A stretch of DNA of 64,000 bases from an uncultured Mobilibacterium sp. (lineage in GTDB: Bacteria; Bacillota; Clostridia; Peptostreptococcales; Anaerovoracaceae), in contig CAMYCF010000004.1 of the NCBI GenBank assembly GCA_947254375.1, positions 1-64,000 on the forward strand, given 5' to 3'. Shown here in pieces: positions 44,792 to 53,225 of this stretch. A program made the translations under genes and the position numbers. The stretch's first letter is position 1; every line of letters starts with the position of its first letter. The notes below the pieces were generated by a model. The model was not told the origin of the DNA, ran no database searches, and saw nothing but the letters and a program-made list of their open reading frames with translations.

Positions 44792-44989
44792 TCAGATTAT
44801 CTCAATGCTTTTTATGTCGCCTTCGGGTATCGTGAGTTCTCCGAAATCGCCTTTGTTTTGTACATCGACATCAAGCCACCATTGGTCGTCTTCGGAGTCG
44901 GCCGGAGATTCACATGACACGACTTGGCCTACCCATACCACTCCGTCGGCATCCGTTATTCTTACATTTTTACCGAAATATTTGTACAT
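44792..44989 (-). CDS. Small unrecognised protein (LSm/SH3-like?)
   Basis: 65 residues beginning MYKYFGKNVRITDADG. The pattern of short beta strands with WVGQV and WWLDVDV resembles small SH3/LSm-like barrels, but I do not recognise the family. ATG 44989 has GAGG 7 bases upstream; an in-frame GTG precedes it. It lies upstream of the G3E GTPase gene and downstream of a CPCC protein in the same direction. Confidence 0.65.
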   Translation of the reverse strand: MYKYFGKNVRITDADGVVWVGQVVSCESPADSEDDQWWLDVDVQNKGDFGELTIPEGDIKSIEII

Positions 44990-45033
44990 ATTGCGCCTCA
45001 CTTCGGTGCTTTATGCGAACAGATCGCAAAATG

Positions 45034-45219
45034 CTATAAAACTTTTTCGCCGCGTTTCCACGCCTCTTTTGCCTGATTCAGGCTCATCTTGTTGGCTCCG
45101 CCCGCATAATCTGGTTCGTCAGTCTGCAATCCGTCGTTCTCCCAATTACAAATAGGGCAAACATCGAAATCATCCGGAGCTTTAAATTCGTATTTACCGC
45201 ACACGGGACATTTCACCAT
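45034..45219 (-). CDS. CPCC-family cysteine-rich protein
   Basis: 61 residues. Two zinc knuckles, CPVC and CPIC, are followed by NWENDG, DEPDYAGGANKMSLNQAKEAW, the signature of the CPCC family (PF14206-type). Function unknown; probably binds Zn2+. AAAGGAG lies before ATG 45219. Confidence 0.85.
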   Translation of the reverse strand: MVKCPVCGKYEFKAPDDFDVCPICNWENDGLQTDEPDYAGGANKMSLNQAKEAWKRGEKVL

Positions 45220-45280
45220 AGCCGCTCCTTTTACTCGAAAAAACGCACTGCGTCATTCCTGCCGATTTTATCGCCGAACT

Positions 45281-45315
45281 AAAAAGCCCTGAAATCTAAA
45301 CGACTTCAAGGCTTT
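45281..45315 (-). terminator. Terminator after tRNA-Ala
   Basis: On the minus strand AAAGCCTTGAA pairs with TTCAGGGCTTT (one T-G wobble), then a T-run. It ends the DUF1858-tRNA transcript before the CPCC gene. Confidence 0.85.
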
Positions 45316-45321
45316 CCTTAT

Positions 45322-45397
45322 TGGTGGAGCATACGAGGTTCGAACTCGTGACCTCTTGACTGCCAGTCAAACGCGCTCCCAGCTGCGCCAATGCCCC
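45322..45397 (-). tRNA. tRNA-Ala (anticodon GGC)
   Basis: 76 bases with encoded CCA. Acceptor GGGGCAT pairs with ATGCTCC, the anticodon loop CTGGCAG gives GGC (reads GCC), and the T-arm has TTCGAAC. It starts 11 bases after the DUF1858 gene stop. Confidence 0.95.
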
Positions 45398-45408
45398 GTA
45401 AATGAGGC

Positions 45409-45603
45409 TTAAAGAGCCTCGTTCAGTGCGTCCGTAAGCGCATCGGCATCGATTCCGTGAACTGCACATGCATCCTGTACGCTCTCTCCGCGCGATGCAG
45501 GGCAGCCGATGCACATCATTCCGTGTGCAAAGAAAACCTGAGCCAGGTCCGGTTTCTCCGCCAGTATATCGCCTATGATCATATCTTTAGTAATCTTTTC
45601 CAT
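45409..45603 (-). CDS. DUF1858-domain protein
   Basis: 64 residues: MEKITKDMIIGDILAEKPD then GMMCIGCPASRGESV, the DUF1858 (hydrid-cluster-type helical) signature with a CxxC. The family sits near redox and Fe-S proteins; role unknown. It is transcribed together with tRNA-Ala downstream. Confidence 0.88.
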   Translation of the reverse strand: MEKITKDMIIGDILAEKPDLAQVFFAHGMMCIGCPASRGESVQDACAVHGIDADALTDALNEAL

Positions 45604-45742
45604 AACCTAGATCTCCCTTCATACTCTTCTTGCTGCCTGTTACCTTACCATTATTTCCATATAAAATCAATGCTTTTGTGTGTTTTTATCTCGATATTCC
45701 TATAAAATCACCGTGAATTCATTTTGATACAAAAACCGAGGC

Positions 45743-45769
45743 TTGATATATTGCTCTTTAGTGTATAAT
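45743..45769 (+). promoter_or_regulatory. Possible promoter of the DUF2156 gene
   Basis: TTGATA (45743-45748) and TATAAT (45764-45769) are separated by only 15 bases, 51 bases before the start codon. Confidence 0.45.
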
Positions 45770-45820
45770 TAAGTCGTTAGTTAGGTCGATAAAATTTTAC
45801 GAAATGAATCGGGGTTAAAT

Positions 45821-46705
45821 ATGCTTGAATTCAGAGATTTGAAAATAGAAGATAAGGACCAAGCGCAGATGTTGATCTGCGCGAGCGGTTGCCACGGCGC
45901 GGACTACAGCTTTGCCAACCTGTACATATGGAGACACTCGTATGAGCCGAAGATCTGCTTCCTCGGCGAGCGCATGCTGCTCCTGATGCCGAAGTACGAC
46001 GACCTTTTCGCATACCCTAAGGGCGCCGGCCCGGTCGAGCCTGCGATCGAAGCGATGCTCGAATACGCGCATTCGAACGGGCGCAAGCTCGCCATGCGCG
46101 GACTGACGGACAAAACACTTGAAGAGTTTTTGCCTATATACGGCGACCGTTTTACGATTGAGGAGGACCGCGACAACGCGGACTACGTTTATTCCGCCGA
46201 AAAGCTCTGCCACCTCGCGGGCAGAAAGCTGTCGTCGAAGCGCAACCATATAAAACATTTTGAAAAAAACGGGCCGTGGAGCTTTGAAGCCGTAAGGGCC
46301 GGTAACCTCGGGGCCGCAAGGGCGTTCGTCGCCGATTTTTACCGTGAAAAGCCCGACCCGGATCTCGCCGCGGAAGCGCGCGCTATCGACGAGATGTTCG
46401 ATAATTTCGACGAGCTCGGGTTCCTCGGCGGGTTGCTGACGCAGAACGGAAAGCCGGTCGCTTTTACCGCGGGAACAAAACTCGGGGACACCGTCTTCGA
46501 CGTCCATTTCGAGAAGGCGCTCCCGGGAGTAGACGGCGCGTACGCGATGATAAATAAGCAGTTTGCGAACCTCGTGGTCGCTGAATTCCCGGAGATCGAA
46601 TTTTTTAACAGGGAAGAGGACATGGGGCTCGAAGGGCTGCGCCGAGCAAAGGAAAGTTATCGTCCGGACATTTTACTCATGAAGTACTACGCCACGGAAA
46701 AATAG
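45821..46705 (+). CDS. DUF2156-family protein (phosphatidylglycerol lysyltransferase C-terminal-like)
   Basis: 294 residues with the tandem-GNAT fold of DUF2156: the KLSSKRNHIKHFEK and NREEDMGLEGLRRAKESYRPD strings match the LPG-synthase catalytic domain. Possibly an aminoacyl or acyl transferase of the cytosol; it lacks the membrane half of MprF. It is probably co-transcribed with the GNAT gene that follows 45 bases later. Confidence 0.85.
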   Translation: MLEFRDLKIEDKDQAQMLICASGCHGADYSFANLYIWRHSYEPKICFLGERMLLLMPKYDDLFAYPKGAGPVEPAIEAMLEYAHSNGRKLAMRGLTDKTLEEFLPIYGDRFTIEEDRDNADYVYSAEKLCHLAGRKLSSKRNHIKHFEKNGPWSFEAVRAGNLGAARAFVADFYREKPDPDLAAEARAIDEMFDNFDELGFLGGLLTQNGKPVAFTAGTKLGDTVFDVHFEKALPGVDGAYAMINKQFANLVVAEFPEIEFFNREEDMGLEGLRRAKESYRPDILLMKYYATEK

Positions 46706-46750
46706 CCGGCGGCGATCGCGAAAAAAGCGGTGAAAATTGCGGAGAAAAAG

Positions 46751-47818
46751 ATGAAGGATAAGCCGATAAAAGGTTTGACGGATTTCGATATACACGGGCT
46801 TCGCGGGGGCGAAGCGGACGATTTTTACAGGATCTGGGAGGAGGCGTTCGGCGACGGTCGCGCGGATGTCGATGAATTTTTAGCGTGCTTCGGAGACAAC
46901 GCCTCGAAATTCGTTTTGAAGGATGAGGGCAGTGTCAGGGCGATCCTGACGCAGTACCCGATCGGCGACCTTTTTATACCCGGCTCGCCTAAAAGCAAAT
47001 TCTGGACGCCGATATACGGTTTCGATGTCGAAACACTCGGGCGGCCTCTCGACGAGAACGGTTCCTTCAAGTCGCACCACATCCCCGTAGATGTCAGCTA
47101 CGCGATAGCGACCGAGACCGCCGGGCGCGGCAAGGGATACGGCAAAGCCATAACCGACTTTGCACGAAAGCGGGCGACCGACATGGGACACCTGTCCGCA
47201 CTTTGTCCGGAGAGCAACTCGCTTGAAAAATTTTATTCCGCCGTCGGATACGAGTCCTTTTTCTACGCGGAAAAAAGTTTTGCCCCGGCGCTCCTTCCCG
47301 TGTCGATGCGCGGAGAGCAGTCGTTTTCCTTTGCGACGAGGCTGACGCCGGACAGGTACAACGAGATCCGCGAGATAATCCTTAAATACAGACCGCACAT
47401 CGTACTGAACGAAAACGCCCTTGCCGCGGTCAGCTCCTATTGCGATGAAGGCCTGGGGTTTTTCATGCTGGAAAAGCCGTTCGCGATCTTCGTCGCGGAG
47501 TCTCTCAAAGACGGCGAGCTTTACCTCTCGGAGGTCCTCACATACGATGTCGAGCCTCGGGCGGTGGCGGCCGTGATCGCCGCGGTCTTCGGTGCGGACA
47601 GCTGCCGCTGCAAATCTCCGGTCACGGGGTTCCCGCCTTTCGACGACGAGCACGAGGGTATGATCGCCTGCCCGGACCACGTTGCGGACGACGACTTCAG
47701 CAACATGAGCTTCAAAAATCTGATACGGCTCTACGAGTACGGTTCGAGCAACTCGTTCGACTACGACAACCTTCGCGAGTTCGAGCAACTCCCGTATTTC
47801 GGCTTTCCGTTCCCGTAA
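46751..47818 (+). CDS. GNAT N-acetyltransferase (Eis-like, C-terminally extended)
   Basis: 355 residues. GNAT core (about 1-150) with the acetyl-CoA loop AGRGKGYGKAI and NSLEKFYSAVGY. The rest resembles a second GNAT-like module and a sterol-carrier-like end, as in Eis-type proteins. Substrate unknown. ATG 46751 has GGAG 6 bases upstream; an in-frame GTG at 46730 lacks a site. Confidence 0.8.
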   Translation: MKDKPIKGLTDFDIHGLRGGEADDFYRIWEEAFGDGRADVDEFLACFGDNASKFVLKDEGSVRAILTQYPIGDLFIPGSPKSKFWTPIYGFDVETLGRPLDENGSFKSHHIPVDVSYAIATETAGRGKGYGKAITDFARKRATDMGHLSALCPESNSLEKFYSAVGYESFFYAEKSFAPALLPVSMRGEQSFSFATRLTPDRYNEIREIILKYRPHIVLNENALAAVSSYCDEGLGFFMLEKPFAIFVAESLKDGELYLSEVLTYDVEPRAVAAVIAAVFGADSCRCKSPVTGFPPFDDEHEGMIACPDHVADDDFSNMSFKNLIRLYEYGSSNSFDYDNLREFEQLPYFGFPFP

Positions 47819-47863
47819 AAGTTTTTCGGTTCACATTTCCGTAAAAAGCTTCAGTTTCATATT
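47813..47863 (+). repeat. Tandem duplication (26-bp period) of the GNAT gene 3' end
   Basis: 47813-47837 and 47839-47863 both start CCGTAAAA and run through TTC-GTTCA-ATT with gaps. The first carries the stop codon TAA. A third CCCGTAAAAA core is at 47873. Confidence 0.7.
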
Positions 47864-47910
47864 CGCGCAGAGCCCGTAAAAAAATCCGCCTTTCGGCGAA
47901 ATTTTTCGTT

Positions 47911-47982
47911 ATTTCCGGGTCACCGTTCCGGGATCATGCTCCTGTTCCGTGACCAAATTTCCGTGTTACCGTTCCAGGATGC
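47911..47982. repeat. Tandem duplication (about 45-bp period) of the minus-strand GNAT gene 3' end
   Basis: 47957-47982 (ATTTCCGTGTTACCGTTCCAGG, then ATGC) includes the stop of the gene at 47966. 47911-47939 repeats it as ATTTCCGGGTCACCGTTCCGGG, then ATCATGC. Confidence 0.8.
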
Positions 47983-48361
47983 TACGGTAATCGCTGTCTA
48001 TGTATTTGAATCCCAAGGATCGCCAGAGCCTGTCGTACCTCGGATCTGACATGACGATCGCCTTGCTGTGCCTGTCCGAAACCGCTTTGAGATAATCGTC
48101 TATCTCCTTGATCACGATCTCGGCGAGCCCGAGATACGGCGCGTTTTCGTCTATAAAAACATCGCAGACGAGGTAGTACATCGCCCGATCTCCGCACACG
48201 CGGCCGAAAGCCATGAGCTCACCGTCTTCGTACAGGCCCACGGTCAGGGCGCTGTTGCGCATGATGTCTATGGCTTTGACTTCTTTTATCTTTTCGCCTG
48301 TCACCTTAAAAACCAGCTTGCGGTAGTCGTTCGGCAGGACCCTGTTGATCACGGTATCCAT
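47966..48361 (-). CDS. Small GNAT-family acetyltransferase-like protein
   Basis: 131 residues. GLYEDGELMAFGRVCGDRAMYYLVCDVFIDENAPYLGLAEIVIKE has the GNAT beta4-beta5 layout, and RLWRSLGFKYI the C-terminal end. The acetyl-CoA loop is reduced, so activity is uncertain. It starts 5 bases after the stop of the upstream membrane-protein gene; the site GAAAAG is weak and translational coupling is likely. Confidence 0.75.
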   Translation of the reverse strand: MDTVINRVLPNDYRKLVFKVTGEKIKEVKAIDIMRNSALTVGLYEDGELMAFGRVCGDRAMYYLVCDVFIDENAPYLGLAEIVIKEIDDYLKAVSDRHSKAIVMSDPRYDRLWRSLGFKYIDSDYRSILER

Positions 48362-48366
48362 GGTTT

Positions 48367-48858
48367 TTATTTCTTTTCGCCGTCTCCGTCAGCATCTTCC
48401 GAAGCCTCTTCAGCTTCTTCGTCTTCTTCCGCTTCAGGCGAAGGCGGAGTGACCTCTACCGTTACCTCGTTGGCGGATGTTCTGATCCCTTCACCTTCAA
48501 CTTCGATAACGTTGGCTTCTTTCATCTCCTCCTCGGCGTCATCCTCGGCTTTTACCGCAGCGGCTTCTTCGCTTTTTACAGCGGCGTCATCAGCCGGAAC
48601 GAGGAATCTCACCTTCTCGTAAATGCGGCCGCTCGCATAAAGCAGCACGGCATAAACGATGTACAGCGCCGTGTTGTTGAACAGGAACTTGAGCGTCTCG
48701 CCGAAGCTCGATGCCAGCGTGAGCCCGTACGCACGATAATAATTGCTGAGATACGAGAGTCCGCTCGCGAACGCATAAACTCCGTAGAGAAGAACGATCG
48801 CCGCAATAACGTACAGAGTTATCGTAAGTTTCGACAGATTTGTATCTTTTTTCTTCAT
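48367..48858 (-). CDS. Two-helix membrane protein with acidic tail
   Basis: 163 residues. Two transmembrane helices (about 12-35 and 60-80) are followed by an acidic, Ala/Glu-rich disordered tail from about residue 95 (AEEDEEAEEASEDADGDGEKK). Family not recognised. ATG 48858 lies 12 bases after AGGAG; a TTG in between is only 3 bases away, so I prefer ATG. Confidence 0.65.
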   Translation of the reverse strand: MKKKDTNLSKLTITLYVIAAIVLLYGVYAFASGLSYLSNYYRAYGLTLASSFGETLKFLFNNTALYIVYAVLLYASGRIYEKVRFLVPADDAAVKSEEAAAVKAEDDAEEEMKEANVIEVEGEGIRTSANEVTVEVTPPSPEAEEDEEAEEASEDADGDGEKK

Positions 48859-49007
48859 GATGTCCAATCACTCCTTTTAGTTTATTGTCAATATAGTAGC
48901 ATGTTTTTCGCCCCGCGCGGTGGCGATTATGTGTATATTGTCTGAAAGCAGTTTATTTTTGCCGTGCATCGCTGAATGCGGTGCGCCTGGCCGGTCGCCG
49001 GTCCGGG

Positions 49008-49682
49008 CTATTTCACTATCCGCCAGTCTATCGGAGATATCCCGTTCGCTTCGAGAAATGCGTTTGTCTTCGAAAAATATTTTCCCCCGAAAAAACCGCG
49101 GTGCGCCGAAAGCGGGCTCGGGTGCGGTCCCTCTAAAATCAGATGTCTGCCCGAGATGAGCTCTTTCTTTGCCCGCGCCGGGTTGCCCCACAGAATGAAG
49201 ACCATCGGCTCTTCCCGCTCGCTCAGCAGCTCTATGATCCTGTCCGTCAGGATCTCCCAGCCTTTGCCGCGATGCGAGTTCGCCTCGTGCGCGCGCACGG
49301 TCAGGACCGTATTCAGTAAAAGCACGCCCTCTTTCGCCCACGGTATCAGGCAGCCGTTGTCGATCGACGGCGCTTCGATGCCGAGGTCGCTTTGCAGTTC
49401 GCTGAAAATATTTATGAGCGACGGCGGCTGACGGACGCCCTTCTTTACCGAAAAAGCGAGGCCGTGCGCCTGCCCCGGCTCGTGATACGGATCCTGCCCG
49501 AGGATGACCGCCTTCACATCGCCGTATGCCGTATATTTGAGCGCGCTGAAGATGTCGTACATGTCCGGATACACGGTCCTCCCGAAATATTCCCGCTTGA
49601 GGAATTCACGCAGTTCCGTGTAGTAGGGCTTCGTCCACTCGTCTTTGAGGATCCCGTCCCAGTCGTTCCCTATGTTGACCAT
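49008..49682 (-). CDS. ung: Uracil-DNA glycosylase
   Basis: 224 residues, family 1. The catalytic water-activating motif GQDPYH (Asp64) and the minor-groove motif HPSPLSAHRGFFG are intact. It removes uracil from DNA in base excision repair. AAAGGA precedes ATG 49682. Confidence 0.97.
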   Translation of the reverse strand: MVNIGNDWDGILKDEWTKPYYTELREFLKREYFGRTVYPDMYDIFSALKYTAYGDVKAVILGQDPYHEPGQAHGLAFSVKKGVRQPPSLINIFSELQSDLGIEAPSIDNGCLIPWAKEGVLLLNTVLTVRAHEANSHRGKGWEILTDRIIELLSEREEPMVFILWGNPARAKKELISGRHLILEGPHPSPLSAHRGFFGGKYFSKTNAFLEANGISPIDWRIVK

Positions 49683-49740
49683 TCCGTTTTTCCTTTTGTT
49701 TCGCGATAACTTTCAAAATGGATTGTACATTATTTTCCGA

Positions 49741-49772
49741 AAAAAGCAAAATGCCCGCGCGCGGCGGGCACA
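49741..49772 (-). terminator. Terminator between the PAP2 gene and ung
   Basis: TGCCCGC pairs with GCGGGCA across CGCGC, then TTTTGCTTTTTT on the minus strand. Confidence 0.85.
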
Positions 49773-49809
49773 TAGGATCTTTTATCTCATATTTGATGAG
49801 GCGGGCTCT

Positions 49810-50385
49810 CTACTTTTTTCTTTTACGGGAACGAGCCGCTTTTTCATTTTTACGCCGCCTTCCATCTATCCTAAAAGCGATGTATCCCATCGCCGCTCCC
49901 GAGAATCCCCCGAACAAAACGTCCGAAGGATAGTGGACGCCGAGGTACAGGCGAGACAGCGCGATGAGTGCGGCGAGCGCTATGAGGAGGCCGCCGTATT
50001 TCTTCGGCAGGCAGAGCGCCATCGCCGTGGCCGCGGCAAAGGAATTTGCGGCATGGCCCGACGGGAATGAGAAATCTCCCGGCTTTGCGATCAGCCTCTG
50101 CACCCCGTCAAAGACGTCGTATGGCCTAGTCCTTGCGAAAAGTTCCTTAAGGATGAGGTTGTTGAAGGTGTACGAGATCACGAGGGCGAGCAGGGCGACG
50201 GAGCCGGCCTTGCGCGTTTTGGGGAAAAAGAGCATTAAAAGAGCGAGGGCTATCCAGATGAAGCCTTTGTTCCCGAGCGTCGTGACCGCTTTTACGAACG
50301 GCGTCAACCCGTCGTGTACTAAAAGATGCTGTATGGCGATCAAAAGATGCCCGTCGAAATTTCTAAAAGCCTGTATAGCTGTCAT
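49810..50385 (-). CDS. PAP2-family membrane phosphatase
   Basis: 191 residues, about five helices. The three PAP2 motifs are intact: KELFARTRP, FPSGHA and SRLYLGVHYPSD. Undecaprenyl-pyrophosphate phosphatase (BcrC-like) or lipid phosphate phosphatase activity is likely. ATG 50385 (MTAIQAF) has AAAGGG upstream. The C-terminus is very basic. Confidence 0.9.
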   Translation of the reverse strand: MTAIQAFRNFDGHLLIAIQHLLVHDGLTPFVKAVTTLGNKGFIWIALALLMLFFPKTRKAGSVALLALVISYTFNNLILKELFARTRPYDVFDGVQRLIAKPGDFSFPSGHAANSFAAATAMALCLPKKYGGLLIALAALIALSRLYLGVHYPSDVLFGGFSGAAMGYIAFRIDGRRRKNEKAARSRKRKK

Positions 50386-50481
50386 TTTACCCTTTTTACC
50401 CCTTTCCGGCAGCGAGCGATGTCGATGCGTAATGCAGGTTGTAATTATATACATTTACCGCGCCGAGGTCAACAAATGAAA

Positions 50482-50505
50482 CGGCCCCGGGATCGTCCGG
50501 GACCG
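50482..50505 (-). terminator. Probable terminator of the alr-NSS operon
   Basis: CGGTCCCGG pairs with a CCGGG-rich partner around ACGAT, 39 bases after the symporter stop. The T-run is poor (TTTCATTT). Confidence 0.5.
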
Positions 50506-50543
50506 CGTGTTTGTATAAGATCCGTATTTTTTATCGCGTATAA

Positions 50544-51929
50544 CTACATGCTTATTACGCCGAGGAAGCTCAGTATCGAAGTGAGCAATATGATCCCGAT
50601 GAAGAACGGAGCTATCGACGATACCATTACGTTGTAAAGCTTTTCTCCTTTGAACTTCGACGAGAGTTTTACCTCTTCGCTGATCTTCTCTTTGCCGAGT
50701 ACTTTTACTACGAGGACGCATACTGCGATCGCCGCTACCGGCATCATGAGCGAGTTGCTCAGGAAGTCGAAGAAGTCGAGCATCTGCAGTCCCAGTATAG
50801 TGAACTTCGAGAATGCGCTGTATCCGAGCGATGAAAGCGAACCGAGTATGAGCATGATGATCGCTACCGCGAACGTCGCCTTGCCTCTGCTCATTCCGAA
50901 TTCATCTTCGAATGTGGATGCGCTTGTTTCTGCGAGCGAAATAGCGCTCGTCAGCGCTGCGAACAGTACGAGCAGGAAGAATACGACTCCTACCGCTACG
51001 CCGAGGCCCATGCTTTCGAATACCTTAGGTATGGTTATGAACATGAGCGAAGGTCCCGCGTTGAGCGCTTCAGGCGAACCGCCGGAGAAGGCGAATACGG
51101 CCGGGATTATCATAAGTCCTGCGAGGATTGCTATTCCCGTGTCGAATCCTGCGACCTGGATCGTAGCTTTTTCCATGTCTACGTCTTTCTTTACGTAAGA
51201 TCCGTATGTGATCAGGATACCCATTGCGATCGACAGCGAGTAGAACATCTGTCCGAGGGCCACAACTACCGTCATCCATGAGAAGTTGCTGAAACGCGGA
51301 ACGACGAAGTATTTTACTCCTGCCATTGCTCCCGGTCTCGTCATCGAGTATATGGCGACGATAACGGCCAGAACTACCAATACAGGCATCATGAATTTCG
51401 ATACTCTCTCGACACCTTTCTGGACGCCGACGGCTATGATAAGGAGTACCATAGCGGCAAAAACGATGAACCAGATCTCGGCATCTACGGCGTTGGTGAT
51501 GAATCCGCCGAAGAACGAAGCCTTTGCCGTGCCGTGGACGTTTCCTTTGCAGTATTCGACGAGGTATTTCGTTACCCAGCCGCCGATTACGCTGTAGTAA
51601 GGCAAAATGATCATAGGAACGATCGCGTTTACCCAGCCGGACTCTTTGGCCCAGCCCTTATCGGTATATGCTTTGAATGCGCCTACCGGGCTTTTTCTCG
51701 TGAGTCTGCCGAGTGCAGTTTCGGACATCATCAGCGTGTAGCCGAAGGTGAATACGAGGATGAGGTACACGAGGAGGAATGCTCCTCCCCCGTATTTCGC
51801 AGCCAGGTACGGAAATCGCCAAATATTTCCGAGACCTACCGCGGATCCTGCTGTCGCGAGTACGTAACCCAAGCTCCCGCTGAAGTTACTTCTGCCTTCT
51901 GCCCCTTTCGTTTGTTTTGTCTCTCCCAT
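50544..51929 (-). CDS. Sodium:neurotransmitter symporter family (NSS) amino acid transporter
   Basis: 461 residues, 11 to 12 helices, LeuT fold. TM1 holds GYVLATAGSAVGLGNIWRFPYLAAKYGGG with the Na+-binding unwound part; TM8 holds SAISLAETSAS. Bacterial members import amino acids such as Leu, Ala, Tyr or Trp with Na+. It follows alr, so alanine is a fair guess. ATG 51929 has AGGAGGG upstream; the initiation region is a near copy of that of bioY. Confidence 0.95.
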   Translation of the reverse strand: MGETKQTKGAEGRSNFSGSLGYVLATAGSAVGLGNIWRFPYLAAKYGGGAFLLVYLILVFTFGYTLMMSETALGRLTRKSPVGAFKAYTDKGWAKESGWVNAIVPMIILPYYSVIGGWVTKYLVEYCKGNVHGTAKASFFGGFITNAVDAEIWFIVFAAMVLLIIAVGVQKGVERVSKFMMPVLVVLAVIVAIYSMTRPGAMAGVKYFVVPRFSNFSWMTVVVALGQMFYSLSIAMGILITYGSYVKKDVDMEKATIQVAGFDTGIAILAGLMIIPAVFAFSGGSPEALNAGPSLMFITIPKVFESMGLGVAVGVVFFLLVLFAALTSAISLAETSASTFEDEFGMSRGKATFAVAIIMLILGSLSSLGYSAFSKFTILGLQMLDFFDFLSNSLMMPVAAIAVCVLVVKVLGKEKISEEVKLSSKFKGEKLYNVMVSSIAPFFIGIILLTSILSFLGVISM

Positions 51930-51976
51930 TTCTGTGACCCTCCTAAAAAAATGATTTCGTAGTGAAGAATATTTTA

Positions 51977-53113
51977 TTATTGCACATACAGTTTCGATAA
52001 GCGTTTGCCGAAGCTGCACATGACTTCGCAATGTATTGTCCCGGCCCTTTCCGCCAATTCCTCGACGGTGATCCTTTCGTCTCCCGCCGCTCCTAGAAGT
52101 ATGACTTCGTCGCAGCGTTTGACATCCGGGATGTCGGTGACGTCGATCATGCACTGATCCATGCAGATCGTTCCGACGATCGGCGCCCTTTTACCGTGAA
52201 CGAGTACCTCCGCCTTACCCGTAAGGCTTCTGAGATAGCCGTCCGCATATCCCACGGGGATCGTCGCGATGACGCTTTCCCTGTCGGTGACGAAACGCCT
52301 TCCGTAGCTTATCGCTTTTCCGGCGGGCACCGTTTTGATGTATACGATGTTTGCCTTGATGCTCATCACCTGTTCGAGCAGACCCGGGTGATTTTCTTCG
52401 ATCTCCGGGCAGGGATACACTCCGTAGAGCGCCGTCCCCGGCCTCACCGCATCCTTGAGCGCGTCCTTGAATTTGAAAAGCCCTGCGCTGTTTGCGATGC
52501 TCATCCACTCTATCTCATGGCCGTCCGCTTCGAGTCTGTTGCAGAAGCCGTCGAAAAGTCTGAGCTGATTTTCCGTGTAATAGTCGGCGTCCTGGTCCGC
52601 GGACGAGAAGTGTGACATCACGCCACGGATCTTTATGCCTTTCTTACCGCTTATCCAGGCGAAGACTTTCTCCGCTTCCGCGACGGCTTCCTCGCTGTCG
52701 ACGGCGAAGCCGAGCCTTCCCATTCCCGTATCGATACCGAACAGGCAATCGATGTCTTTACCCGCTTTTACCGCCGCTTCGGACAGCGCCTCTGCGCTCT
52801 CGATGCTGCAGACGAGCGGTGTCAGTTCGTGTTCCGCGATGATGTCCGCGCACATGTTCGGAGAAATACCGAGCACGATGATGTGCTCTTTTATCCCCGC
52901 CTCTCTGAGTTCCAGTGCCTCGGCGATCGTAGCGACGGCAAATTTCTTTACGCCGGCTGCGACCATGCGCTTCGAGCACTCCACGCTCCCGTGTCCGTAG
53001 GCATCCGCTTTTACGACGCCCACGATCTCACAATCATCACCTATGATCTCCTGTATCCTTTTTACATTCCTTTCAAGCGCGCTGAGGTTGATCTCGATCC
53101 ACGCCTGACGCAT
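51977..53113 (-). CDS. alr: Alanine racemase
   Basis: 378 residues from ATG 53113 (MRQAWIEINL); an ATG 15 bases earlier has AGGA too close to it, so the start is uncertain. The PLP lysine (about 35) is in VVKADAYGHG. SYGRRF, PVGYADGY and TICMDQCMIDVT are in the C-terminal barrel with the catalytic Tyr region. It makes D-alanine for peptidoglycan. Downstream is the NSS symporter, upstream the CoA-transferase. Confidence 0.96.
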   Translation of the reverse strand: MRQAWIEINLSALERNVKRIQEIIGDDCEIVGVVKADAYGHGSVECSKRMVAAGVKKFAVATIAEALELREAGIKEHIIVLGISPNMCADIIAEHELTPLVCSIESAEALSEAAVKAGKDIDCLFGIDTGMGRLGFAVDSEEAVAEAEKVFAWISGKKGIKIRGVMSHFSSADQDADYYTENQLRLFDGFCNRLEADGHEIEWMSIANSAGLFKFKDALKDAVRPGTALYGVYPCPEIEENHPGLLEQVMSIKANIVYIKTVPAGKAISYGRRFVTDRESVIATIPVGYADGYLRSLTGKAEVLVHGKRAPIVGTICMDQCMIDVTDIPDVKRCDEVILLGAAGDERITVEELAERAGTIHCEVMCSFGKRLSKLYVQ

Positions 53114-53144
53114 TGCTTCCTGGTACATTCCTGCGACTTCTTTC

Positions 53145-53225
53145 CCTTAAAAATACTCAGCACCGCCGGTTTTTGAGCCGGTTCTAAAAACAGTCCGCCC
53201 GGCCGATCCTAAAAGTATTCAGACC
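53145..53225. repeat. Degenerate repeats at the CoA-transferase 3' end
   Basis: 53208-53225 (CCTAAAAGTATTCAGACC) holds the end of the gene. 53145-53164 (CCTTAAAAATACTCAGCACC) repeats it, and a shorter TTCTAAAAACAGTCCGCC lies between at 53182-53199. Confidence 0.7.
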
